Assembly (NCBI RefSeq): GCF_036785885.1
Contig: NC_092312.1
Span: 13,782,001-13,846,000, forward strand
Length of the DNA: 64,000 nt
Direction of reading: 5' to 3'
Source: Coffea arabica
Taxonomy: Eukaryota > Streptophyta > Magnoliopsida > Gentianales > Rubiaceae
The notes below the pieces were generated by a model. The model made no database searches, was not told the DNA's origin, and worked only from the letters and a program-made list of their open reading frames with translations. The position numbers and the translations under genes were made by a program. Of the stretch, positions 1-10,859 are shown piece by piece. Each line of letters starts with the position of its first letter. The stretch's first letter is position 1.

Positions 1-1609
1 GAACTTTCAAAAGGCTCAGTTCTATATTACTCCAGATTTTTAAGCAGTCGATGTAGGAGAACAATGTACTCGATCATTAAAAGACAACCATTTCTCCAAG
101 AAAATGATGAACTTCTTATTTTCTCTTTTAGTTATTCTCAACATGGTAAAAAGCAAATATACCTCTCGATTTGGTTTTGTCGAAGCTGCGGTATATTTTG
201 TTTTTCAGTGATGCAGATACCATTCTGGTGTGTCTAATTGTTATATTTATTGCGTGATTTGGTATACACTCATGTAATTTTATTAAACACATGAATGTTG
301 TTATTGTTTGCCAAATCAATTTATGAAAATAATTTCTAATATAAGTGTATACTAGAACCACAAACATAGCAATCAAACGTAATTAATTAAACTGAAAACT
401 TTAAGTAACAAAGGAGTATATTACTTGCATGGTAGGAGGAGGGATTTCAAAGATTTAGGAAATTTTTTGAAGGGGAAGGCAACTATTAATGTTAGTAAAA
501 TCTGTTTGAAAATTTCTATACTGGAGGATACAAACAACATTCAAAAGCCTATAGGTGGCTGCAGTCTGCGCCTCTCAAACCTAGCCATCGTCCCCTGTCT
601 GTCATTGACATATCACGATACAACAACAAAACAAAATTCCCTTTTCCCTAAGAAAAAGAACAAAAGAATTTGTAGCTATATGGTTATATATAGAGTTTTA
701 ACCTATAAGGAGATTATATGATAAAGTATCAAATCACAAGTGGGTTAAAAAAATACTTTACCTTCATATATATTATTATCAGAAGCATATGCACATTTGA
801 AGTGCCTATATTTAAACATTTCTTCGTTACGTTTAATTTTTTTTTTTTTTTTTGTAAAATACAAGATCGCGATTGAAACCCACAATAGTCGGTGTTCGTC
901 ATCCTTAATTGGTTAATAGAATGGTTTTTTTTTTACACAAAAAAAAGTCAATTTATTTGCTTAAGTTAATAAAAGGTTAAGGTGGAGCACAAGTTTTCCA
1001 TTTAGTCGAGTTAAAGTTTGTATCGTTCAAATTTTAGCAAAACACCAATTTAAACCCTAAACTACTTTACTAAAGTCAAAAGTCAAAATTATCTTTAAAC
1101 TTTATTATGAGCTAATTTAGTCTCTCAACTATTTTACTTAAAGCCAAATTAGTCCCTCAACTATATTTTATGCAGTCAGTTTGGTTCTTTTTTTTTTTTT
1201 TAAGCCAGTTTGGTTCTTATTTGGCTTTCCACTCAATTTATCAACTTTTTACACCTACAATCAGAAGGAAAATAGAAAATTCAGTCATTACTCTTATTAA
1301 AATAATAAAAAACAAATATTTGTCTAGAAATGGACAATGAAGTTGAATCATATAGAGAGCAAAATAATTAGAGCTTCTTTTGGAGAAAAAACTGCAACTT
1401 CAAATTAAAAACTTGAAAGGGGAAGGTAAATACCCCTTAAGCCCTGGTCTAGAATACTACAAAGCTTTAAACTAAAGAAAAAGAGAGTGGGCAACTATCC
1501 CATCTATTTCCACCACATCAAGCAACAGAAATTATATACATGTAGCTTAGGGAAATTTAGGGGATTTCGACTAGCCCCTTTTCAGGCAATTGCTTGATGG
1601 TGTAGACAA
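1..1609. other. Intergenic, no gene recognised
   Basis: No open reading frame here resembles a known protein. The stretch is AT-rich with homopolymer T runs near 838-853 and 1188-1201. Around 1050-1215 the phrase 'taaactac/ctcaactatttta...aaattagtc' recurs in slightly different forms, a style typical of decayed plant transposon sequence, but no termini can be defined. Confidence 0.5.
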
Positions 1610-1914
1610 GGGCTGCAAACGAGCCGAGCCAAGTTGAACTTTGAGCTAATCGAGCCGATTCTCGACTAAATTTTACCAAGTTCGAGCTCGACCTCGACGA
1701 GCCGGCAATTTTCGAGCTCGAGCTCGAGTCGAATCAAGTCGAGCTGAGCTCAAGCTCGAAAAAAAATAAAAAATAAATATTTTATTTTAAAAAAATAAAT
1801 AAAATAATATTTTTTTATGAATAAATAATAAAATATTAAGGATATATACGTAATTTTACTATAAAAATAAAAAATATATATATAATATACGTAATTTTAT
1901 TATTAAATAAAAAT

Positions 1915-1967
<53 letters not shown>

Positions 1968-2060
1968 TCAAGCTCGCGAGCCGGCTCGCGAACTAACGAG
2001 TTTAATATTCTTAGCTTGAGTTCGAGCTCGCTCGCGAGCGGCTCGATTCGTTTGCAGCCC
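1610..2060. mobile_element. Foldback MITE with GGGCTGCAAACGA termini
   Basis: The left end reads GGGCTGCAAACGAGCCGAGC and the reverse complement of the right end reads GGGCTGCAAACGAATCGAGC, so the element has terminal inverted repeats of about 21 bp with two mismatches. Both arms continue inward with GAGCTCGAGCTCG-rich sequence that can fold back, and the centre is AT-rich with a long TA microsatellite. The hexamer agacaa occurs just outside both ends and may be a worn target duplication. At 451 bp with no coding capacity this is a non-autonomous DNA transposon. The superfamily is not certain. Confidence 0.7.
1918..1966. repeat. (TA)n microsatellite
   Basis: An almost uninterrupted TA run of about 49 bp lies in the core of the foldback element. 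It probably expanded inside the transposon. Confidence 0.9.
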
Positions 2061-2376
2061 AAGACAAACCTTACCCTAGCATTGACCATCATGACAATGT
2101 TTAAATTACCAAAGCATTATGGAGAAAGAAAATCTGAACATCGCACCAGATTTTCCTTTAGGTGATGAAGCCTCTCAACTTTTACGGGCAGAAACAAGAA
2201 GCTAAAATAAAAAGAACCCAAAAAGAAAAAAAGATTGACATGATCAAGATGAAAACCTCAAATTTCTGTGTTAGGCCGGATATTATGATGAGAAAAAGGT
2301 CCAAATGAAAATTTGTCATCCGTCTTTAACATACTAGACGAGAACAGGAGCATGAATGTCCAATCCAACAAATTAG

Positions 2377-2503
2377 TGTTTGGATTGCATTTTTCTGAAT
2401 TTTTTTTGTAGAAAAATTGCTGTGACGATTTCATAAATGTGAATTTAAAAGATGATTGGAAAATGTGTTCATAAAAAACGCAGAAAAAATTGCAATCCAA
2501 ACA
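2377..2503. mobile_element. MITE with TGTTTGGATTGCA termini, copy 1
   Basis: The left end TGTTTGGATTGCA is an exact inverted repeat of the right end TGCAATCCAAACA, enclosing 127 bp of AT-rich sequence without coding capacity. A second copy of the same terminal type is at 31144-31280. Such termini are common in small hAT-like elements of plants. No clean target duplication was found. Confidence 0.6.
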
Positions 2504-3293
2504 AAACTTGCAGTTCTCACCATGAATGTCCTGCATTGGCGAATTAAAGAACATGAAATAATGCATGTTTTTTTTTTCGGTTAATGTCAGTGATAAAAGA
2601 TGCACATTTTTATTAGTTGAGTGACAAAAAAATGAATATGTTAGTTGAATGACAATTCTGAATAAAGAATAAGTTTACTGATCGAAAGACGTAATCTTAA
2701 ATAATCTAAAGCCATTTCCTCATATGTAAAAGAAATAATCCCCAGTCATGGATCTTGCTAGTCAAAAGAAGTTAGATTCCAGTTCCAATCAAGTTGTAAG
2801 AGCAGTAGACTATCGTCCAAAAAGCATCATTGACCCTACGTTTTTCAGTTGCTTTTGAGCCATAATCAAAGTTGCAGACAACAGAATACTGATAACATTG
2901 ACATCTCACAGAAGGCAGATAGCTGCTCAGTGACAATAATAGCATCCACATCTCTCCATTTGAAAATTTAGTTATGATCACATCACCAGAAAAGAAACCC
3001 ATGTTTTCTTTCCAAATTTCCAAGTAAAAAACCTACTTGAAAGAAGCAGGCACCAGGACAGACTTACATCTGACCATACAATAATATACCCTAATGTTGT
3101 GTGGTCCGAAAAGATTTGTGCAGCTGAAAAAGAAATGTAACACTTGTCGCAGTTGAATATTATGCATGAAGCAGACCAATGGCCCCAGATGCATGAGAGC
3201 CCAGAAGGACCCAAAATTGACAGTGAAAGAAGTCACATGACTACACTGCTCTTCTCGAAAATGACCACATTTCAGATCTCAGGGAACCGGGGG

Positions 3294-3341
3294 CGTGTGT
3301 GTGTGTGTGTGTGTGTAGGGTTTTTTTTTTTTTTTTTACAG
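3294..3341. repeat. (GT)n microsatellite plus T run
   Basis: Alternating GT of about 24 bp is followed by 'aggg' and a run of about 18 T residues. Confidence 0.85.
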
Positions 3342-4100
3342 CTATTGTGAAATAAAATTTACAGCTACCCAATACCAACTATATTTAAAAGGATTGCATA
3401 TAAAACAGGAAAAAGTCCAAAGGAACCAACTGTCATTTGCAAATTAAGTAATAAGGTGTGTACATATGAAGGCATCCCTCTGGTTCCGCTCATTGCTGAT
3501 TAAGATTTCGACAAGCCCAGTCTAGAATATGACTACTTCTTACTCTTATAGAACTGGAAAGCAAAGATGCAATGAACAACTTAATACTCCTGATTCCAGG
3601 ACGCCAGAAATGAGAAGCCTCAGGTCCACAACTGCTGGAGACGAAATTGCCAGCACATTCATCTGGAGCTTTTGCACTGGGGCATTGCTATTTGCATAAA
3701 GAAATTCAACTTCACAATTTTGAGGAGCCAAGATGCAGTTAAAATAAAAGGACAGACAAGTGGGCAAGCAAAAATCCAATTATATGTTCTTGTAAATTTA
3801 GTTCGCCTATCTAATGTAGAGGTACCAGCTTTTCACTCAATAATTCTAATACATAGCAGCACTAAGAGTCTCAGTCCACTTGGATCTTCACACGATGGAA
3901 AGATCAATACAGCTTAGAACCCAAATTGCTATTGGCCATTGCAGCAACAAGAACAACTTCATGATTTTCATCCTATACACAACTCAAGCCCTCCCTGTCA
4001 AATTTGTCCTGGCCTTAGTCACAAAGAGAATTTGCAGATGTCCAAATACGAGTGGTTACTTGTCCTGATCTAGCGTCATAATTTACAGGAACGTCCATCC

Positions 4101-4174
4101 TAATTCAACTATTTAAAGAACCAGTTTTAACTGAAACTAATTCAACTATTTAAAGAACCAGTTTTAACTGAGAT
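4101..4174. repeat. 37-bp tandem duplication
   Basis: The segment beginning taattcaactatttaaagaa and ending in ttttaactga occurs twice head to tail with no mismatch over most of its length. Confidence 0.85.
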
Positions 4175-6200
4175 GGTGAGTTATCGACCGACAAATATGT
4201 CAACTCATTTCTTGTTCTTGTAACTGACCAACAAATACAGACCACAATTTCATTTCTTGTATTCACCGAGACACAAACAAGGCGAGCTATAGGGTGACTA
4301 TTAACAAAATCCCCGATAGAGCTCCTATTCAACCCAAGTCCATGCTTACTGCCATCTTTGCTTATAGGAAGGATTAGCAGACACATGAAAATAACACGAC
4401 GAAAGCACCATGCGTTAAATCAGAAATGCCAACTCCCTTGACAATTGTACGCGTCAATGAGGGTTCCCAAGCTATCCACTTGCAGTATAACCATAGCCAA
4501 TTAGAAAAAATCGGCCCACTGTTTGGTCCCTAACACATGCTAGATTTATTGATCTTCGGTTCCTTGTGGTCCTGGAATATCCCCACCAAATCTATAGTTC
4601 AGATTTCATGGTGTGACCTTGAATTCTAAATGGGACCTAAATACATCTTAAATCACAACTTAAAGTCTAACTATGTCCATGGAAAGTACAAACGTGCTCC
4701 TATTTTCGTAAGGACCAAAAAAATAATTATAACAAATAAGAAGGCCACACTAATTAAACATATTGGGATGTATTGTTATTTCTATACATTTAGAGGCAAC
4801 ATAGAAGTGACAATCAAATTTACCTAGCAAGCAAGTGATCAAATAAATCTAATTGTGAACAGACAGAAAGGACGATACAAGAGTGTGCACTCAATTTGGA
4901 CAGCATTTCAATCAGGTGCCAATTTTGACAGCATGAGCACTAAGAAGTTTAAATTGTGCAGACGGTTAGAAACAACTCTCTAGTCGATCACTGGAACATG
5001 ATACCAATTTTACCACAGGAAGATAAGAAATCTTCAAAACTTGAACACATCTTCTTCTGAAAATCAGTAAAAAGGAACCATAAACCAGATGTTCAATATT
5101 CTATACATGCAACTTTTTCTTTTTTATGTTTTCTGCAGTATAGATGAACATATATACTAACAACTTTATGAAAAAATGTGTAGATAATTCAACACAGGAA
5201 GTTGACTGTTAGATTACACCAATTGAGTCTCATGAGTCACAACCACATCCTGTGCTCCACCTCTCCGACCAAAAAAACAAAAAAGCAACAAGAAAGCAAA
5301 TTCTTAGAACAACTTCCATATCATTATGTCTTACTAACAAAGCACATTAAAAACATTACTGACCCCTAATCCTTCAGACGCCCACAATTTTTCATCATTC
5401 TGAAGAAGATTACAGAATTATGTCCAGACTATAGTGTTATAAAAAGAAGTTTCTTTGATCTCTCATGCAAATATAGGAACTAATGATGTACTGAATTAAA
5501 TTTACTATTTCTGTTTAAGGTGTTGCTCAGATTAGATAAGTTTAATTTCCATCATTCAGAAGTTGTACTGGATTTTGCAGGACGTAAGGTCCATTCCTCA
5601 CTTCATTTCCTGTGTCCGTTTCTTAAAATAGTACAATAGATGGTTAATGGTCCTAGCCAAACCTCCCATCATCAAAATGTGGCTTTCACTTTCAGCGGAA
5701 GGGACCAAATGATTCCCATGAAAACAGTACATAGATCAATAAAAGTGAATTATGCTCACCAAGCTAAAACCTTAGAGACAGTATGCCAACAGTTAACTGC
5801 TTTGCATTGGATTAAAAAAGATCAAGAAATAGAGCTCACTGAACAAAAGCAACAAAACACTTTAGTTGCTTCTTCAGTAAATGTGGTTTGAATAATCAGA
5901 ATACTGAGTAACACATTATATCAAGAAGTATAGTTATGATACATTCAGTTGATAATAACTAACAACCTGAGCAAGACACTACCAAACCAAAAGGCTGAGC
6001 CAAAAATACACAACCAAACCAAAGCAGAATACTAGAACAAGTACCAACTCAGTAGAGCAAGAAAGAGGAGCATAAACTTAAAAATACAAAAATAAATGCA
6101 GGTACTATTTTTTATTCCCTAAAAACCCAGACAATGAAAGTCATGTCAAGTAAAGAACAAAGAATATTTTGTTCGGAGTAACCTTAGAACCATCCACAGT

Positions 6201-6575
6201 ATCTTCCTATTGAGGAACAATTGCTAAGCCTAGAATTCTTAATTCCACCATCCATTGTTCTTCTCCATCTTATATAGTGTTGTTAAACATGAAAAATGAA
6301 AACAGTGCTCTAACTAGAACTAAACAGTTCATATCAAAAGCTGAAAATTCTTAACATTGGACACGGAATAGCAATGATTGCACCCGCAATATCTTCCTTT
6401 TGAGGAACAATTGCTGACCCTAGACGTCTTAATTCCACCACTCATTGTTCTTTACCATCTTACATAGTGTTGTTAAACATGAAAATACAAGACAGTGCTC
6501 TAAATAGAACTAAACAGTTCATACCGAAAGCTAAAAATTCTCAACATTGGATACAGAACAGAAATGATTGCATCA
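6201..6575. repeat. 190-bp tandem duplication
   Basis: A unit beginning 'atcttcct.ttgaggaacaattgct' at 6201 recurs at 6391 with scattered substitutions, including the shared block 'atagtgttgttaaacatgaaaa'. The copies are diverged, so the duplication is not recent. It has no coding capacity. Confidence 0.8.
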
Positions 6576-7311
6576 TGTTCTCCAAAACCTAAAGAGCACA
6601 GTCAAGAAAAACCCTTCTTGAATGTTTTCACTAAATGTCTACTCCTTATGTTAGTCAATAATTTTCTTTTTCCTAGATGCATTAGCAGCATTTTTTCCCA
6701 TCTACTTAATCATCTTCTACCTCTGGTTATCCAGCAATTATTTCTATTGATCAAGCAATCAAAATCAGCTTCACCGTACCAATCACCAATATGGAATTTG
6801 ATCTTTGTAAATGCAAATTGACATCTTCAATAGCAAATGGTTCGCAATAGTTGTGATCATTATACAATGCATAAGAAGCAAATTTAGGACTAACTCATTA
6901 TTTAATGAACGATGACACGTTTAATTCTGATTTAGCAATAGTGCAACCAATAGATATTTCTAAATGTCCACACAGACATATCCAATATTCATTTTCTTTT
7001 TTTCTCTTTTGTTCCCCCGTCAGGTTACCCAGAATCAGTTAAAATAAAAAGGAAATATAATTTTTTTTATTTAATAAATTCGATTATCAGATCAAGATAC
7101 ATCAGAAATTCATGTCGCCTCCGTGTACAGCTGCGTATCTCATTTTCTAGATACTTCATCTACACTAACCGGACAAGAAAAGCACATGCAAGGTCAGAAA
7201 ACAGAAGAGCTTCCCCTAGACCACAACCAAAGAGAAAAAAGCAACTATGATACAAAAGCTACACTGATAGAAGTAGCCAAAGAGAAATACCCTTTTCTCT
7301 TCTTTCTCTGC

Positions 7312-8748
7312 CTATTCAGTGTCTGAAGGCAAAGCGTAAGGGGCACCTTCGAGCACTAGATTCTGCAAACCAGGTTTTAATTCCCGATTACAGAAGTCCT
7401 CGTACTCTACTCTGTCTCCTCCTTTCTTCTTCACCTCAACAACTCTCAAAGATGGTGTCAATTCAAATATCTCAGCTGCAATCGTCAATGGACCCTTTAC
7501 ACCCTCTCTTGACCCCTCCAAATTTACTCTACAATCCTTCTTCCTTACTGTAAAACTCACAACCTTGGCAATCTCTTCCAACTTGGATATAATCTTTGGT
7601 ACCGGAGCCCCCGAAACGAACCTTGCTCCATCAGTTCCTTCCTCAAATAAACCAGACAAATCAAAACCACGCGAAAACGAAATAATATCAAATGCATTCA
7701 AACTAGCTGGCCTAGGCAAAGTAGCCAATCTCCTCCTGCTCTCAACTTCAGGTTCAGGCTCAGAGAAAGACTGATCAGACTCAAACCCATCACCCTCACC
7801 CAGTGTCTCACCCCGACCACCCTCCCAAACTTCATCGTTTACACTGCATAATTTATCATCCTCAATATAAAACTTGATATGCTTAAACCCCTTCTTAAAC
7901 CACCTATTCTCCATTATCTCTGCAATCGTAATCCGAGTCTCGGGATTTGTATCAAGGATTCGAGTTAAAAACCGAGTCAATTCGGGAGAAAACCATCTAG
8001 GACACCTGAATTCACCCTTATAAATCTTCTTATACATAGCCATAACATTTTGATCATGAAATGGTAAATACCCTGCCATTAACACAAACAAAATCACCCC
8101 ACATGACCAAATATCAACTTTAGCAGCATCATACCCTTTTCTTGCCAAAACTTCAGGTGCAACATAAGCTGGAGTACCACAAAAGGTATGAAAAAGACCG
8201 TCTTGCTTAATCTGCTCGGAAATAGCACTAAGCCCAAAATCAGAAACCTTAAGATTACCATCTTCATCCAACAATATATTCTCAGGTTTAAGATCTCTAT
8301 GATAAACACCTCTAGCATGACAAAAACCAACTGCAGAAATCAATTGCTGAAAATATTTTCTAGCTACCTCTTCTTTAAGCCTCCCTTTTGCAACCTTATT
8401 GAATAGCTCCCCACCCTTAACATACTCCATCACAAAATAGATCTTGGACTTTGTAGCCATCACCTCAAACAATTGAACAATATTGGGATGCCTTACTCTT
8501 CTCAAGATAGAGATCTCCCTTTTAATATGAGCAATCAGCCCAATTTTCAGCACCCTTTCTTTATCAATAATCTTGATTGCTACATTTTCATTCGTCTTCA
8601 CATTTCTAGCATGATAAACCTTAGCAAAGGTCCCATGGCCTAACAATTTCCCGATTTCGTACCGGCCTAATATCAAGCCTTGCAATTCCTTCTTCCTGGA
8701 GCTGGTACTTGTTGCTGCTGTTGGTGCTGCCGGAGCTGCTGCAGCCAT
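7312..8748 (-). CDS. CIPK12: CBL-interacting protein kinase, CIPK12-type (SnRK3)
   Basis: Intronless gene for a 478-residue serine/threonine kinase. CIPKs are activated by calcineurin-B-like calcium sensors and phosphorylate membrane transporters and other targets. Visible motifs, numbered from the chosen start: glycine loop GHGTFAKVY (37-45), VAIK lysine 59, HRD 150-152, DFG 170-172 and APE 197-199, so the kinase should be active. The regulatory tail has the CBL-binding NAF motif (351-353) followed by [16 protein letters not shown], then a PPI phosphatase-interaction region around VRKKDCRV (401-408). The C-terminus LPSDTE matches the Arabidopsis CIPK12 ending as I recall it. I chose the methionine at 8748 because its context is ACCATGGCT and the alanine-rich leader then fits the family. 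An in-frame ATG at 8814 would add 22 residues. An intronless structure is typical of one CIPK subclade. Family assignment is sure; the exact orthologue is likely but not proven. Confidence 0.95.
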   Translation of the reverse strand: MAAAAPAAPTAATSTSSRKKELQGLILGRYEIGKLLGHGTFAKVYHARNVKTNENVAIKIIDKERVLKIGLIAHIKREISILRRVRHPNIVQLFEVMATKSKIYFVMEYVKGGELFNKVAKGRLKEEVARKYFQQLISAVGFCHARGVYHRDLKPENILLDEDGNLKVSDFGLSAISEQIKQDGLFHTFCGTPAYVAPEVLARKGYDAAKVDIWSCGVILFVLMAGYLPFHDQNVMAMYKKIYKGEFRCPRWFSPELTRFLTRILDTNPETRITIAEIMENRWFKKGFKHIKFYIEDDKLCSVNDEVWEGGRGETLGEGDGFESDQSFSEPEPEVESRRRLATLPRPASLNAFDIISFSRGFDLSGLFEEGTDGARFVSGAPVPKIISKLEEIAKVVSFTVRKKDCRVNLEGSREGVKGPLTIAAEIFELTPSLRVVEVKKKGGDRVEYEDFCNRELKPGLQNLVLEGAPYALPSDTE

Positions 8749-9228
8749 GGTGCAAAATCTCGAGATAAACTCAAAAGGGTCGGTCCAAATCCCAAAAGGG
8801 TCAATCAATTTCACAAAATTGAATTCTAGTTTGATCGTCTAGACAAGAATGGGATTTGAAAAATTCAGGTGTTCGGAGGCGGCGTTATTTCCATAACAGG
8901 GGGAGGATGGAGAAGGGAGGCAGCCAAGAAAGGAGGGTGTCTTTCCTGTGTTGCTTGACGTCCGCCGTTTGGACTTTTTTTTTTGGAGGTTTCTGAGGTG
9001 TAGAAATAAAAGAGTTCTGCAATGATTGTGGAAAAATGGTATTTATAGGCTGGTTAATAAAGGTCAATTCAATGGAGAGAGAAAGAGAGAAGGAGAGAGT
9101 TAGAGGAGTTGTAGGAGTAATTTAGTACTGTTATGTGTGAAGCAGATTCTGCGTCTCATGTTTTACAGCTGGAGGCAGATTTATCATTTGACTGTAACGG
9201 CTATTCATTTATTTTCAGAAATAATTTT
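8749..9228 (-). promoter_or_regulatory. CIPK 5' leader and core promoter
   Basis: Read on the minus strand, a TATA box TATAAATA lies at 9040-9047, placing transcription start near 9010 and giving a leader of about 260 nt. A purine-rich GAGA tract on the plus strand at 9070-9110 (CT-rich on the gene's strand) lies just upstream of the TATA box. The start site is inferred from spacing only. Confidence 0.55.
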
Positions 9229-9862
9229 GGGTATAATTACGTAAACCACTCTTGAGATTTCTGATAATTGCCACCACTTTCATTAGAGTTTGAAAAACTA
9301 TACTTACCTCCTTTTAGTGTTATGAAATAATTATAATAACCTTGACAACTCTGCAAATCGTAAGTGAAAAATGGATACAAAGAAAAAAAATCATATTTTA
9401 CAAATTTTTTTTATCCAAAAATGCTAACCTCATTTCACCTAATACATTATATTCAATTCGTAAGTTAGTTGAATGGATTTCTTATTTGATCTTATAAATA
9501 GCTAACTAGTAAGGATGCATTTTTTAAAATTAGTTTCTTCACAACCTATTTAAAAAAGAAAAAAAAAGTTCAAACATTAAAAAATGATGCTTTGAAGCAT
9601 GACCTAAATTTTACTGCAAAGAACCCTCTTAAAATTTTTTCTACTTAGCAAGTAATGTTGATATTTTATTTCTTTTGTCATTTAATTTATTTTGTAAATC
9701 AAATAGGAGCAATATAGGATGATATTCATTGGCCTCTCTGTGCTTACATCATCATTTGTTACCAAAATATGCTTTTTGGGGGAGGTCTCCATAATTTTTC
9801 AGACCTCAAGGGAGGTGGCTGCAATTGTTCCAAAACTCAAGAGAAGTTTTTGAAATTATCCC
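9229..9862. mobile_element. Degenerate Mutator-like MITE
   Basis: The left end 'gggtataattacgtaaacca' and the reverse complement of the right end 'gggataatttcaaaaacttc' are imperfect inverted repeats that continue with CTCTTGAG and AATTGC blocks. They resemble the termini of the intact element at 10860-13351. The flanking 9-mers agree at only about five of nine positions, so the target duplication is worn or the ends are slightly misplaced. No coding capacity is visible in its 634 bp. Confidence 0.5.
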
Positions 9863-10850
9863 ACAACTTTGGACGCAATTTGGCAAATGATTGAGAAATT
9901 ATTTTGGTTAAATGTAAAATGGGAATTGTTGATGGATATGCTTGATCTTGATGACACTCTTTTTTTTTTTTTTTTTTTTAACGGTTCTACTCATGTGAAA
10001 TGGTTAAAAAACAAATGTCATACTCTTCATGTTAATTATAACTTCATGAAAGTGGTGGTAGTAAATTTAATGAAGGTTGTGGATATTTTTGTCTAATCAA
10101 AATGTTGAAAAGGTTAAATGAATTTAACGAAGGATGTGGATATTTGGAGGCTACATCAAGATGTTTCCATTTTGACAAAAAAAAAAAAAATCAAGATGTT
10201 CCCTGATGAAAGATCATGATGATGTGTGAAACTGTGAATTGTGATAAATGGTTGGTAATATGACCCACACTTAGAGAAGTGCCGACGTAAAAATTGCAGA
10301 TTCGAATATTCCATCATCCATTTCTTTTTATTCTCACCGGTCACTGCTATTTGAACACCAATCTTTGTCGTTTCGAATCCGTCAACTGCCAAGCAACTGA
10401 TGTTGGTCCAAATGAAAGAGATTTGCATCTCTTAATCATAAGAATCGTACAATGAATGTGGTTCATATTAAAAAAATATATATATCTGTCCAATGTCAAG
10501 AAGAGGCATGCCAAAATTTTATACTTTTTGGTTTGTAAGACAAAATTACAAAACTAGAATCAAAATTTTATACAAAATTTTGTCATAATTTTGTTTGGAT
10601 TCTAGTGCTGTAAGACAAAATTTTATGAGTATTTTTTTTAACATATTTTTCAATCAATTTTTTATGTTAAATTATTATACCATACTTTTTTTGATCGGGT
10701 CAATTGCTTGTTCGGTCAAACTAGAGATCCGACCTGATATAATGCTCAGATCATTGGGTTGACCAGTTCAACTATCGAAGAACTGGGCTGGATTTAATAA
10801 CTATGATCCAAACTAGCCTCAATTTTGAGGCGCACCACAATTTTGCACAT
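9863..10850. other. Intergenic, foldback sequence only
   Basis: No gene recognised. At about 10525-10625 the motif 'gtaagacaaaatt' occurs twice around sequences that pair with each other (ctagaatc near 10553 and gattctag near 10598), which looks like a small foldback element. T runs lie at 9960-9979 and an A run at 10178-10190. Confidence 0.45.
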
Positions 10851-10859
10851 AATGCAAGA

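Larger units (their letters stand above)
2061..7311. other. Intergenic block downstream of the kinase gene, no gene recognised
   Basis: About 5.2 kb in which none of the short open frames looks like a known protein and no chain of exons could be assembled on either strand. Its 7100-7311 end is probably the 3' untranslated region of the minus-strand kinase gene. Contents that can be named are a small MITE (2377-2503), a GT microsatellite next to a T run (3294-3341), a 37-bp tandem duplication (4101-4174) and a 190-bp tandem duplication (6201-6575). A minus-strand frame at 3546-3779 has fairly even base composition, but I could not match it to a family. Confidence 0.5.

Noticed and set aside
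425-721. 98-codon plus-strand frame near the left edge
   Set aside because: Composition is low-complexity and lysine-rich, and no domain or splice partner was found.
3546-3779. Minus-strand frame with PAPQNCEVEFLYAN-like content as a possible exon
   Set aside because: It has no recognisable family match, no convincing splice sites and no partner exons on the same strand.
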